Notes under the pieces: generated by a model
The model's input: only the letters and a program-made list of their open reading frames with translations
Told to the model about the DNA's origin: nothing
The model's database searches: none
NCBI GenBank assembly: GCA_003116995.1
Contig: BDSL01000176.1
Coordinates: forward strand, 51,317 to 115,316
DNA from: Yamagishiella unicocca
Lineage: Eukaryota; Chlorophyta; Chlorophyceae; Chlamydomonadales; Volvocaceae
Reading direction: 5' to 3'
Length of the DNA stretch: 64,000 bases
In this document: one piece after another, positions 44,801-49,418 of the stretch
Numbering within the stretch: the stretch's first letter is position 1
How the letters are laid out: every line of letters begins with the position of its first letter
Made by a program: the position numbers and the translations under genes

Positions 44801-45394
44801 CTTGATGTGTATGGTGAGTGGCTGCAAATTAAGATGCCCATGTACGTGTTCCCAGTGACGTACCAGATTGCAGGTGACATGTCCGGATACAGAGTCTATG
44901 CCAGCAACGCCATTGGTCAGTGGGCTCTGTTGGACACACAGACGCGGAGTGAGACATACTCTACAAGGAACACCTACAGCCTAAAATCATTGAACACAAC
45001 AACAGCGTACCAAACATTCCTATTCAAAATCACAAAGAGCCGGATGGATACAGGGAGCGGTCGTGCGGCAATGATGTGGTTCAACATCTTTGGCATCCGA
45101 GCAGAAGGACTAAATGACACACCCCCCTTACCAACCATGCTGGGAAGCACCACAGTGACACTCCCCATCCTGACTACGACAACACCCAGCACTGTCGATC
45201 TCTCCCTGTACTTCTCCTTTGCGTCGAGCTACACCATTGTCACCAACCCCGTGTCGTCAGGAACGATATCAGGGTCGACGCTCACGGTTACTGGGGCTCG
45301 GAGGAACACAAGTTACACGGTGACCGTCACGGGCACGAATGTCAATGGCACATCAACAAAGATCTTGTCAGTGTCGGTTTCCGAGTCCGCCTGA
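23840..45394 (+). CDS. giant adhesin-like protein with lectin, cadherin-like and discoidin-like repeats (7,184 residues)
   Basis: One uninterrupted frame of 21.5 kb; the first ATG is 23840. Order of parts: a structural-protein-like start (ISLGDY..); an arabinofuranosidase/LamG-like lectin fold (about 35-330; SYGGPCMEVRRISDNTTADV and SKWYDQ); a second LamG-like domain (447-684); an Fn3-like domain (688-781); then about 55 cadherin/Ig-like repeats of ~88 residues (SYFNYATSYTLLTNP, GAYRNTSYSLTISGTNASGT, ISESPPIP). Seven discoidin-like domains (PPTMSA..DGTY, GEWLQ, FPTSYEIAGD, KINRSRRD.GYGR) sit at about 1080, 1827, 2589, 3346, 5562, 6456 and 6912. No signal peptide or membrane segment is seen. 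A virion fibre or surface glycan-binding protein is my inference. Many Asn-x-Ser/Thr sites would suit glycosylation by the GT90-like enzyme nearby. Confidence 0.85.
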   Translation: MPISFADIAKRFCASPGDRISLGDYRTKYDNPPDGPVSLATLFPEIFSVPGAVHGYATRALSRSYGGPCMEVRRISDNTTADVYMSMGGNVIKVIITSTGQSMGQTIVGAQSLIEWLAGSDAYVSKWYDQVSASNLVSATTKAREPLYDLVTNSVYFNSTALTRVGMAYNGSLVINSNATLMAGIIPMCNVNPYKVLSDDAWLYQDPIIGGGSNFAFVLPGGDSFGMWDTSLGDASPSIATNGFAKVTVVGLTKTSNVYEFFRDGMYISGTSNFALGSGGMLVGPNPTYIGMTSESDSNVMDAFGESRLNAKLSSLVYYSSALSSSNMRRLSHIIGAENVPLPKAVVSSTTMPAFRNDTSNNTNNNTFLSTIDLSSYFAYATAYSIVNDPLNAATLINNRMLQIVRSPTSSLYYTISVAAVPGVDGGGSNVEVGNTMTVVVEELSTSDAVLWLDAATIVSVGDGTVIPGGTRWVNRVDTSSLGSIFSTEGCAYSKKVGAHPAIRFTGTGYVTLPVGFGNFTGGLCIFVVYKEIDSVGPNPRLLSLQDISLYIKYNNLYSGGLQVAPDTAPCHPVNVNSVNNTQGEYISAADSSYQIYCWNTGPAGWTPRKSSTLALGTSPSSVNTVPATMTSRTSNFIGRGTVDTDGFMGGELAELLVFNTQLSVSRVEDTMKYFRNKYGIGSPSTIVSSTISQITETSASVTWSWTAPSPDYVIVSWSSPIDNNSILVPVALQSTVPQQQQTQQTQTITGLRPGCTYSVTVTPYTPAGTVATATFTTLQPIITAISLGNKKDLKMETLSFDLSSYFSINVTGINLVYTLTSNPYNSASITANTNLLILKSNCRSTSYSVTVTATYSPTSTSSSSTSSSSTSSSSTSTSSSTTLLVTESAPVVAMDMGSIVLSSTMTITKDLSTFFIDNTETGLSYSLVSDSVSNSSLVGTTLAITGSYRNTTYAVMVTATTGDGRYATSSLSITEGAAPFVPVLQLDGNTSEMTNLTLGGYEKRIIDLAQYFMYGSEFRFISNPKSSASISGTRLTITGKYRATTYNIIVAARNSLGMSVAELTLTITEPALTVELLSRYPPTMSAASLYTTDGTFTASASSIRLSTTQAWSVFNRVMASSITSSKWMSYDSRYDLQTGYALKNPVLSDGTSISGYAGEWLQLKMPVFIFPTSYEIAGDALAFRLYASNTTGQWSMLDDRLQNVPYGTRTTYILRSTATTVAYSKFLIKINRSRRDAGYGRAAMMWFNIYGSLAVNGFGDAPPLPTTLLTSSAMTLTLSQLLMMGEPYLVDLSGYFTFATAYIITANPQGSASLVTSSTMLRITPAFRNVSYNVTVAGVNAIGTSVAVLTVKVSEPPPVPVTSPPSASLPLSYYLTNRTPSVVDVSSYFLHGVTYQLLSNPVSSAVLVGSILTTTANYRNTKYILAITSSNISGVSVTPLFLEVLESPPIPTLMSGQTPVVLVLSGRSVMSIDISQYFQYATSCVIVENPQESAIISETSATSISLTGAYRNMAYVVTVAAVNDSGTSASSLIIQVSEGPPVPMALTGTIEVTLTTTTAVNIDVANYFVYATSYNIVAPAAGNSVVNSVALNNNILTLTGAYRNTSYEINVAAVNIIGSSESNLTIVVTEGPPIPVLKATSTLSTAPLNSTTALTVDMSAFYSFATYYSLLSNPRNSATFDDTSLPQNLTITPAYRNTTYNIQVAAVNMTGTSTQTFTITVSEGGPPAAPFLNPATGSPYSMTISTCTDVTVNLASYFTYGTTYTLLTDPMRSASVFGSKLIVAGRLRGATYTLSISASNTIGTAVSNLTISVTELPCTVSSLSTVTPPTMSSNTLTLANGTTYTARASTSRMATSQPWGVFNGIVTSAVSNSSNKWMSTDVRYDTSTGYGLQNPALDDGTSISGYSGEWIQFKSSTYMFPTSYEIAGDMLAFRLYASNTSGQWSILDERVQNVPYGTRKTYVLASTSTTRAFKKFVVKVRRSRRDAGYGRCAMMWLRILGLPVPISSTSSTSSISSPTTDLITMTLPIPNMLNAPATILTPSMLIATAFHTVDLSQYFTFATSWSLIANPHNSASITGSSLVITGAYRNNSYTVNVAGVNDSGTSTQELQINVSEGPPVPSPTATTSQPTAYYIVNTTPLMIDLAPFFLYTPTSYTILNNPVDSARIVTDAVSSSSSSSSTTNYILSIVAAYRNTTYNVSILANNIAGAGTNALNLTVRESAPIPTLASSTSSLVLLNIPNSVPVDVSLSSYFVNAETYVIVSNPKQSAIISSENSGALNITGAYRNTTYDITIAGSNDSGSSAAYLIVRVTETAPIPVATTGSIIQTLTTTSDTIVDLSAYFEYATSYIIASNPVGSASLTGSLLKLTGAYRNNTYDVQISGINSVGTSVTNLVVSVIEGANIPTLTSLSVLTLATLTSSTAALVNLSQYFTNATSYIFVSNPKASGSLQEDSSILTVTPAYRNTSYSLQVTGSNTSGTCAQPLTIQVTESAPSTVPFLTGSASLAITASSYVQISVDLGLHFTFGTTYTLASNPMNSAAITASTLFINPKFRNETYALVITASNTIGAAANVFTVTVTETAIKIETMPPTMSASSLTTTDGTYWAVASSVRFASSPAWGVFNRVVSTSVYNYNKWMSSDARYDGSTGYALKNPAIDDGTTISGYGGDWVQVKLPMHIFPTSYVIAGDALVYRLYASNSTGQWSILDDRTHSVSFGTRKTYTLTSSSTVKAYRKFLIKINRSRGDAGYGRASMMWLNVCGSRAISSADSPPVPTTVSGTNTLLTLPLLLTTVAQTVDLSPYFTFATSYTIQTNPVNSAALSQAPTQTQAQTLNVTGAYRNTQYDVVVAGVNINGTSRNTLTIRVDEGPPIPTPTQQRITPIDLIINTTPVIIDLSLLFLNLPTSFALLTNPQNSAVLLTGESSSLLSVTGAFRNTAYELLVSATNITGTSATPLVINIVEGPPIPSLSVPVMEATMTLPMLMDSTPVSIDLAQYYTLATSYDIVTNPQQSASIVTDPVTARMTILTITGANRNLEYSIEVSASNASGTSPRPFLTVLVSESPPLPSPITDSIAVMLTNVVVPVDLSQYFQFAETYSLLSNPVSNATLDQKTLSLQGAFRNSTYEVRVSATNITGTSVDSLSIIITETPPLPTLVGAATLILPALTSTTPVIVDLSLYWIYTSSYTLTFNPQSSASLLVTNPNSTINSTLAITGAYRGASYNIVVKGINTAGTSTQSFTVQVSEEPPPSTPFLTNPTASNISTTISKATPTIIELSQYFSYGTLYALVSNPINSASISGSSLVINGRFRDRTYSLTVSATNILGAATGNLSISVTETAPVIVRLPPAMSAYTLTTVDGTFTAAASTMRLSTTAPWRAFNRVVTSDLYAKWMSYDGKYDTSNSNALSTPSFDDGYKPSGYNGEWLQVTLPYSLYPTSFEVAGDVLTLRLYGSNFSKSWTAIDTRTQSSAFNSIVTYTLPGAATTSAYYKFALKINRSRRDGSWGRCSIMWFNIYGCRANALTGEPPLPTLLRATSVTLPIIVSGTVPSTLDLSQYFSFATSYTLVANPQNSATLLANGVTMSILGAFRNMAYSITAAASNAGGTSTMRLTVNVTEGPPIPTLSTDVSPTVTLLNMTPNVINLASYFNGATTYAFISNPQSSASISGSTLTIVGAYRNMSYDLTVSGTNISGTSAASLKISVTESPPIPTTISQSPLVLPLIIGTTPVTIDLQSYFNYASSYTLLANPNASASISGSTLTVTGAYRNTTYSLTISGTNASGTSVSPLTVVISESPPIPTTKQSSVTPSLLTSTTPLTIDLGQYFNNATSYTLLTNPQTSATISGSSLTITGAYRNTQYSLTISGTNISGTSASPLTVNISESPPIPTTTQSLLTLAQITNTVPVTVNLATYFTYASSYTLVTNPQASASISGSILTITGAYRNTTYSLMISGSNASGTSASNLTVNVIESPPIPTTTQPSLTLALITNTTPVTVNLSSYFNYATSYTLLTNPQTSASISGSTLTIIGAFRNLSYSLSVSGTNISGTSVSPLNISVSESPPVPTTIQPSLTLSQITNTTPVTVNLSSYFNFATSYTLLTDPQLSASISGSTLTITGAYRNTTYSLTISGTNASGTSTSAFTVNVSESPPVPTTKQSTLVVPQLTNTTPVTVNLSTYFNYATSYTLLTNPQSSASISGLTLTVTGAYRNTSYALTISGTNASGTSVSPLTVSISESPPIPTTKQSTLTLAQITNTTPVTVDLSSYFNYATSYTLLTNPKTSATISGSTLTVTGAYRNASYSLTISGTNASGTSASALTVNISESPPIPTTTQSSLTVPQITNTTPVTVTLTSYFNYATSYTLVTNPQLSASISGSTLTVTGAYRNTSYALTISGTNASGTSAVPLTVNISESPPIPTTIQSSLTLAQITNTTPVTTNLSSYFNYATSYTLVTNPQLSASISGSTLTVTGAYRNASYSLTISGTNASGTSASVLTVNISESPPIPTTTQSSLTVPQITNTTPVTVTLTSYFNYATSYTLVTNPKLSASISGSTLTVTGAYRNTSYALTISGTNASGTSAVPLTVNISESPPIPTTIQSSLTLAQITNTTPVTTNLSSYFNYATSYTLVTNPQLSASISGSTLTVTGAYRNTSYALTISGTNASGTSASVLTVNISESPPIPTTTQSSLTVPQITNTTPVTVTLTSYFNYATSYTLVTNPQLSASISGSTLTVTGAYRNTSYALTISGTNASGTSALPLTINISESPPIPTTNQSPLTLAQITNTTPVTVNLSTYFNYATSYTLLTNPKTSATISGSTLTVTGAYRNTSYSLTISGTNVSGTSVLPLTVNISESPPIPTTIQSPLTLAQITNTTPVTVNLSSYFNYATSYALLTNPQTSATISGSTLTVTGAYRNTSYSLTISGTNASGTSVLPLTVNISESPPIPTTVQSPLTLAQIVNTTPVTVNLSSYFNYATSYALLTNPQTSATISGSTLTITGAYRNMSYSLTVSGTNVSGTSVLPLTVNISESPPIPTTIQSSLTLPQIVNTTPVAVILSSYFNYGTSYNLLTNPQTSATISGSTLTITGAYRNTSYSLTVSATNASGTSTSVLTVNISEGPPVPTTTQSSLTLPVLANTTPVTVNLSSYFNYATSYSLLTNPQLSATISASTLTITGAYRNASYSLTISGTNVSGTSVTPLTINISENPPVPTTKQSSVTLPIIITTTPVTVDLSTYYNYATSYTLLTNPQSSASISGSTLTVTGAYRDTSYSLTISGSNITGTSASPLTVYVSESPPIPTNTTDIIELTLMNTSVNVDLSLYFQDATSYTIVTNPVNNATLVAQTLSLLGAFRNTVYTVQVSASNIAGTSISNLSIIVTETPAVPTLTGSTSSLTLATLTSTTAVLTDMAPYWTNATSYMLSANPQSSASLSGTILKITGAYRSISYAVIVKGVNAAGSSTQSFTVNVTEAAPPSVPSLTGVSSVAVTIATAAATTIELSQYFTYGTTYTLVTNPQSSGTVSGSSLIINGKFRNLAYSLTISVSNVLGAAPSNLTVNVTESAPLIDRLPPTMSSNSLTTTDGTYKAAASTSRTVDMYPWRAFNRVNTSDVNAKWQSYDSKYDLSNSNALSNPSFDDGYSISSYKGEWIQLTLPFAIYPTSWTIAGDPLTMRLYASNSSKVWTAIDDRTQNIAYTTVTTYTLPGSMTVAPYKKFALKINRSRSEPGYGRCSIMWLQIYGCRANILTGEPPVPTLLSTSSLTLPSTLVTTTPVNVDMSTYWSFATSYSFVSNPQNSATISGSVLTITGAFRNMTYQLKLTGSNASGTSVTKTFTVSVTEGPPLPTLKSSTPLSMFLTGTPVVLDLTQYFNYGTTYALVSNPQASASLIGSTLTITGYYRDITYTVSVSATNITGTSASPFIVNVTEGPPVPTLRTQSTLTLPLMITATPVLVTLTQYFLYATSYSLTSNPQNSASISDTTLTISPNNRDVSYALTVTGSNTSGSSPTMTFSVTEGPPLPTLTSPSPLAILLTDTPRILDLTQYFNYGTTYTLLTNPQSSASLTGNILTITGYFRDIIYTVSVSATNISGTSATPFSVNVTEGPPFPILQSVSTITLPLMITTTPVLVNLSQYFLYATSYSLSSDPQTSASISDTTLTISPNNRNTSYTVTITGANISGTTLSFLSVNVSESPPIPTPLTDLLELKLTNTLVDVDLSMYFQYAETYTIVTNPVNNATLVAQTLSLQGAFRNTTYTIQISATNITGTSATNLSILVTETPTLPTLSGGTSSLTLATLTSSTAVLTDLTPYWTGATSYTFVSNPQSSASLSGSVLKVIGAYRSLSYSVIVRGVNTGGPSQQSFTINVTESAPSSAPYLTGASSIAVSITTATATTIELSQYFAYGTTYTMLTNPQTSGSISGSSLIINGKFRNTVYSLVISVTNILGTAPTNLTINVTESAPVIDRLPPTMTASTLTTTDGTYKASASTTNRSTTSPYLAFNRVVSSDSYTKWVSNGTYDISNSNALSNPAFDDGYIIPSYYGEWIQITLPFSIYPTSWAVAGDALSMRLYASNSSGAWTAIDSRTQNISYTTITTYTLLGSMTVLPYKKFALKINRSRRDPGYLRCSIMWLQVYGCRANVLTSDPPVPTLLSTTTLTLPSTLVTTTPVTVDMSTYWSFATSYSLVSNPQNSASIIGSILKITGAFRNMTYSLTVTGSNVSGTSVRIFTVSVTEGPPVPTLKSISTYTLPIILNNTPTTLDLAQYFNNGTTYALLVNPQSSASITGSTLTVTGNYRNLVYTLSISATNISGTSAVPLSVQVTESPPIPLCSAPSTPLTLAATTMTRLTLNVSSYFTTYTSYPTSFAIVSNPNASATISGSILTVFGKLRDTTYIVTVSGSNITGTSVATLPVTITESSVVLERMPVDMSSNTFTATDGTYISSASSVWNSSTTPAYGVFNQLLQTDPFAGKWVSAVSKYDATTFNALSNPALDDGTILDVYGEWLQIKMPMYVFPVTYQIAGDMSGYRVYASNAIGQWALLDTQTRSETYSTRNTYSLKSLNTTTAYQTFLFKITKSRMDTGSGRAAMMWFNIFGIRAEGLNDTPPLPTMLGSTTVTLPILTTTTPSTVDLSLYFSFASSYTIVTNPVSSGTISGSTLTVTGARRNTSYTVTVTGTNVNGTSTKILSVSVSESA
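26401..26490. repeat. ACATCGTCATCGTCG coding microsatellite
   Basis: An in-frame Ser/Thr tract inside a repeat unit of the giant adhesin, grown by a 15-18 bp unit (CATCGTCATCGTCGA). Confidence 0.8.
36819..38402. repeat. 528 bp higher-order tandem repeat, three copies
   Basis: Landmark GGTACCTCAAATAACAAACA recurs at 36841, 37369 and 37897, exactly 528 bp apart, i.e. two 88-residue units. The copies are nearly identical at DNA level, including silent sites, while flanking units are more diverged. This marks recent unequal exchange. Confidence 0.9.
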
Positions 45395-45412
45395 TAAGTA
45401 TATGTATCTCAT

Positions 45413-46879
45413 ATGCTTCCATATCCGTTCGATCGTTTCGTACCAGATTGTTGTTCAAAAGATTGTTCAAACAAAACATTGGTAAACAATGGTAAAGTAA
45501 TTCAACAACAAACAACAAGGACGATTATGGGGAAGCTTCGGAGTCAAACCAATAAACGACGAAATCGTACAAACAACAAAAACAACAAACATCAAACTAA
45601 ACATGGTAAGCGCAGCAATAAAGTAGAAAAGCAAATTGGGGGTGCCTTATTCTTCCGGAACCCTATTAATAATTCGATGAGAAGAGAAGGATTGTTGTGG
45701 CAACAACAAAAACCGAGAAGTATACTTGAAAATATTCCATTAGGCCCCTCCCATATAATACACAATAATAACAATAATAACAATAATAACAATAATAACA
45801 ATAATAACGATGACAGAACGATAAACAATGACAAGAATGAGGTCAATGACAAGAATCATCGTACATTTTTCAGGCAGAATTCTACGAAGGGGGCATTGGT
45901 TCCCACTATCCACAACAACAACAACAGCAACAACAACAACAGCAAAGATAGTGTCAGAATCAAAGATGACAGCAAGGCAAGCATCATGAAATCCCAAATT
46001 GAAGACAGACACAAACAAATTAAAGACAGACAAAGCATTGACAAAAGGGTCACAAATTTTATCCATAATTTGGGGTCAAAGCAGCATCAGCAGCACTATG
46101 AACCACCAATTGAACACAAAAAAAGCATTGGCAAAAAGGTCACAAATTTTATCCATAATTTGGGGTCAAAGCAGCAGCACTATGAACCAAATATTGGGAA
46201 GGCGCATGGTTCAAAACAAATCGGTATTGAAGGACAACATGAGTTGCCTCGTATACCTCCACAAGAGATTGTTAAAGCCAAGGACAGGCTTCTGCATGAG
46301 AAAGGAGCAAGTTTGAGAAAGAGGGATGGGCGGCAGCGCGAAGAGCCCATAGCACACCTTTCATTCCAAGGAAATAATAATAGGCTTGGTAGCGGGAATG
46401 ACAATGCCCGACGAGAAAAGTCACAAGATGCGCTTTTGACAAAATCACTAGAAGCACATAGTAATGATTTACATGATAGTAGCATGCAAACCAAATCAAG
46501 GACGAGGGCACAATCAAAGTCACCACATAGTAGAGTAATCGATTCTGCACAAGAGGATAATGAGGATAATGAGGATAATGAGGATAACGAGGATAATGAC
46601 CTTGATCACGATCATCTGAACAACAAACACATGATTAAACGGCGCCAAAGGAGGTATGCAATTGCAATTATGCAAGGAGCCAAAAAGTTTGTTGACCACA
46701 ATGACCGCAACAAGAGAGTGAAGAATCGAAAAATGAGAGAATCAGAAGAAATGCGTAGGCTTTTTACTGAATTTATTGTAAACGAGGTTGTCGGACATGA
46801 TGTTGCAGCTAATATGTCTAATGATGACAAAGTGTCACTGGCAAACATGTACATAGCAGCGTCTAGAAGACGACTCTAA
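45413..46879 (+). CDS. Asn-rich basic low-complexity protein (488 or 450 residues)
   Basis: It starts 18 bases after the adhesin stop. The first ATG is 45413; ATG 45527 (MGKLRSQTNKRRNRTNNK) gives a more natural basic N-terminus. Contents: a Lys/Arg/Asn-rich start, IGGALFF (about residue 76), a run of 15 Asn coded by AAT/AAC repeats, a duplicated 18-residue unit (KKVTNFIHNLGSKQ twice, 46045-46180), an acidic EDN repeat (46550-46605), and a basic helical C-terminus ending ANMSNDDKVSLANMYIAASR. GG-A sites like this are cut by virion peptidases in some NCLDVs, which is suggestive only. No family is recognised; a nucleoid or matrix protein is possible. Confidence 0.65.
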   Translation: MLPYPFDRFVPDCCSKDCSNKTLVNNGKVIQQQTTRTIMGKLRSQTNKRRNRTNNKNNKHQTKHGKRSNKVEKQIGGALFFRNPINNSMRREGLLWQQQKPRSILENIPLGPSHIIHNNNNNNNNNNNNNNNDDRTINNDKNEVNDKNHRTFFRQNSTKGALVPTIHNNNNSNNNNSKDSVRIKDDSKASIMKSQIEDRHKQIKDRQSIDKRVTNFIHNLGSKQHQQHYEPPIEHKKSIGKKVTNFIHNLGSKQQHYEPNIGKAHGSKQIGIEGQHELPRIPPQEIVKAKDRLLHEKGASLRKRDGRQREEPIAHLSFQGNNNRLGSGNDNARREKSQDALLTKSLEAHSNDLHDSSMQTKSRTRAQSKSPHSRVIDSAQEDNEDNEDNEDNEDNDLDHDHLNNKHMIKRRQRRYAIAIMQGAKKFVDHNDRNKRVKNRKMRESEEMRRLFTEFIVNEVVGHDVAANMSNDDKVSLANMYIAASRRRL

Positions 46880-46908
46880 CAGTAGTTGTAGTAGTAGTAG
46901 TAGTAGTA

Positions 46909-46976
46909 CAGCGTTGCGCCCGTATTAACAAAACCTTCAGTTTGTTTTACAAAGTATTATTAGGGGCATGATGCCG
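46909..46976. mobile_element. hAT-like MITE copy 5 (degenerate)
   Basis: The left end and core (CAGCGTTGCGCCCGTATTAA, AGTTTGTTTTACAAAGT) are clear; the right end is altered and no target duplication is visible. It follows a GTA microsatellite (46881-46908) just after the stop of the previous gene. Confidence 0.7.
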
Positions 46977-46985
46977 TGCATCACC

Positions 46986-47334
46986 ATGGCACCAACTTCA
47001 CTGGAGCTGAATATCGAGAAGTTTATCATCGCCACAAACAAATGGTGGAAGACGATGGAGTATCTTTTTCAGCTTGGAGTATGATCTGGCAGCGACCTAT
47101 GCTCACACGTTCATGGAGGCGTGGTTTGGGCGTCTGAAGCTGCCCCATACCAACGAATGGGCGTCGACCGCAACGTCGGAATGGTTCTTGTGCAAAATAC
47201 AAGAGGCGCTGGAGGCCGCAGAAGACGGGTGTTTTTCAGCAACCCGAGAGGTGCTGGGCTCAAGTGACCTGAATTACCCCCATGCAACTGACGCAGCCAA
47301 GGCTTTCACTGCGGGTGTTTCTGGTGAACTCTGA
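46986..47334 (+). pseudogene. small gene with a one-base frameshift
   Basis: ATG 46986 begins MAPTSLELNIEKFIIATNKW and stops after 32 codons. One base off, a second frame continues at once at 47074 (EYDLAATYAHTFMEAWFGRL...) for 86 codons to TGA. The junction lies in a TTTTT run near 47057. The two halves read as one protein of about 115 residues. The family is not recognised. Either a real decay or a sequencing error; a MITE fragment lies directly upstream. Confidence 0.45.
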
Positions 47335-47566
47335 CGTGTACGGGCTGCAACAGCGACATCCTGTGCCAAAGCGACAGCTACAAACTGCCAACATGCTGTA
47401 CGTGGCATGCTTGCCGCTGCGCTGGGGGGAATGGAATCCATTAAGGATTTTCTAGTTCAAGAACTCCACGGAGTTCACAACCACGGAGTTCACAACCACG
47501 GAGTTCACAAACAATAATAATGACACAAAGTGGCACTTGCAAACATGTACATGGCAATTCAATCAA
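47335..47566. repeat. intergenic with CCACGGAGTTCACAA repeat
   Basis: Three tandem copies of the 15-mer CCACGGAGTTCACAA (about 47467-47511). The rest is unassigned. Confidence 0.65.
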
Positions 47567-49324
47567 TTATATGAGTTCATTGGACTTCGAATTATTCATG
47601 CGATCGATCTCGTTCTCGTGATAAATGCAAATGACGTTGAGCCTTTGCGTGCGACCTGGCCTCTGACCTCTGCAAACCACCTGCTCGATGAGCTTCTCAT
47701 TTGTGTAGTGTAAGAAGACAATATGTGTTGTCATTTCGAGGTTCAGCCCGCATCCATCGGTCAGAGAATTCAGCAAAAGAACATTGTTTTGTAGGGTCTC
47801 TGATTTGTAATCATCCAGGACCATCTGATTCTTGGCGAGGGTCCCTTGATCTAAAGTTCCATACTTGATACCATTCATGTCGAATATCTTCGTTACGAGA
47901 TTTAGAATGTAATCATCATCGCTGAAGAATACCCATTTGCTTGCGACACTCCTGTCTGTGATGAGCGTGCAGAGGGCATGTATCTCGTCAAGTTTGCTCC
48001 TGGTTATCATCTGCTGCCCAGGAATATTGGTTTGTGTGTTGTTGTACTTCGCAATCTCTGTTTGCAGCTTCTCCTTCACATCCATCCATTTCCGGATTTC
48101 CAGTCCGATCCCAGATTCATTATCACCACCACCGCTGTTTGTGTGATGGCTGTCCCTACTATCACTAGTTTTCAGCCTCTCTATGGTTTCTGTGATCTCA
48201 AGGTGATATAGATTTACGAGTTCACATGCGTCATTGACATGCGTTCCTCGATAGATGTCTACTGCAGTAGCGCAAAATTTGTCATAATTAAGAGTGTTAA
48301 GGCATACCCAATCTCTATCCGTTAGTTTATCTACATGCCTGAGACATGCGAGATACCCGTCTGGTACGGATATTATGTCAAAGTTTGGGTCCTGCAAAGT
48401 CGGTTGGCTTGATCGCATGAATGCTGGGTCACATTTACAGACACGATCAAGTACATCATTGTCGCTGAGTTCTGACAGAGAGAAGGGGCCTATGATTTTG
48501 TCCACGTACGGATCGAATGATGCCGACATGAACCACACAAAATCACATTCAGGTATATTATGAATGGCATCATTCTTCAAGATTGTGTCCACTTCGTCCA
48601 GAACGACACGGGTAACATTGATATTGTTTATTTTTAGGTTGCCAACGATGACACCGCACTGTAGAGGCGTTGTCAAGATAACTCTAGGAGAGTTAGCGTT
48701 CTTTTCAAGCATTTTCTTGCATTGTTCTTCAATGACACACGACTCTGCATATGATGTTACCGACAGCACACTAACTTCATTTGCATCGAAGTAGCTATCA
48801 ATGGCATGCATCCATTGCGCATGGAGGTTTTGAGGTGCTATGATAATGGTAATATCAAGCCCTTTGATATACGGGTTTTTTTTGGACACATTTGATGATG
48901 ACTTTAATAAAGCGAGCATAACATGCGTCTTGCCGCATCCAGGCGGATCATTCATGATACCAATGCGAATGTCTCTGGGTTTTGGTATGTCTACCCAGTA
49001 CCTGTGTGCGTTTGTGGGCGCCAGGCGAATATTTCCACCACTTATTGATTCGATGTCCATGCATCGCTTAAGCATTGCCAGCTGATGTCTCCACAGTTTC
49101 ATTTTCCCACACAGTGGTGGCTCAGCAACTGGGGAATCTTTGTTCAGGATCCATTTCATATCGCAGTCCTTATTATCATTGTTATCAGGCGTATGCTTCT
49201 TGTGCTCGCGAGGCCTAATGACGCCAGAGGCCAGGCGCCCAAGGAAACTCTTGGCCATATTGTAATTGTTCCGGAGATCGTCGTCGGTATGGTTTGCTGG
49301 CGCATAGGATGACCAAAATGCCAT
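47567..49324 (-). CDS. SNF2/SF2-type helicase (585 residues)
   Basis: The start is ATG 49324 (MAFWSSYAPANHTDDDLRNN); the frame is open further up without a better ATG. Walker A is NDPPGCGKTH (125-134), motif Ia IIIAPQNLHAQW, Walker B VVLDEVDTI (about 241-249), motif III MSAS, then the C-terminal lobe with SLTDGCGLNLEMTTHIVFLH and motif VI QVVCRGQRPGRTQRL. This is the SNF2-like pattern seen in NCLDV helicases linked to transcription. It would use ATP to move along or remodel nucleic acid. No accessory domain is visible. The GT90-like gene lies 94 bases upstream in the same direction. Confidence 0.85.
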   Translation of the reverse strand: MAFWSSYAPANHTDDDLRNNYNMAKSFLGRLASGVIRPREHKKHTPDNNDNKDCDMKWILNKDSPVAEPPLCGKMKLWRHQLAMLKRCMDIESISGGNIRLAPTNAHRYWVDIPKPRDIRIGIMNDPPGCGKTHVMLALLKSSSNVSKKNPYIKGLDITIIIAPQNLHAQWMHAIDSYFDANEVSVLSVTSYAESCVIEEQCKKMLEKNANSPRVILTTPLQCGVIVGNLKINNINVTRVVLDEVDTILKNDAIHNIPECDFVWFMSASFDPYVDKIIGPFSLSELSDNDVLDRVCKCDPAFMRSSQPTLQDPNFDIISVPDGYLACLRHVDKLTDRDWVCLNTLNYDKFCATAVDIYRGTHVNDACELVNLYHLEITETIERLKTSDSRDSHHTNSGGGDNESGIGLEIRKWMDVKEKLQTEIAKYNNTQTNIPGQQMITRSKLDEIHALCTLITDRSVASKWVFFSDDDYILNLVTKIFDMNGIKYGTLDQGTLAKNQMVLDDYKSETLQNNVLLLNSLTDGCGLNLEMTTHIVFLHYTNEKLIEQVVCRGQRPGRTQRLNVICIYHENEIDRMNNSKSNELI

Positions 49325-49418
49325 CTTGTTGTTTACCTTCGGTGTATTTAGAGGAAATATCACTATTGCATATATCAATTGTGATTTCCGATTCGATACT
49401 CATTCAATAATATTTCAA

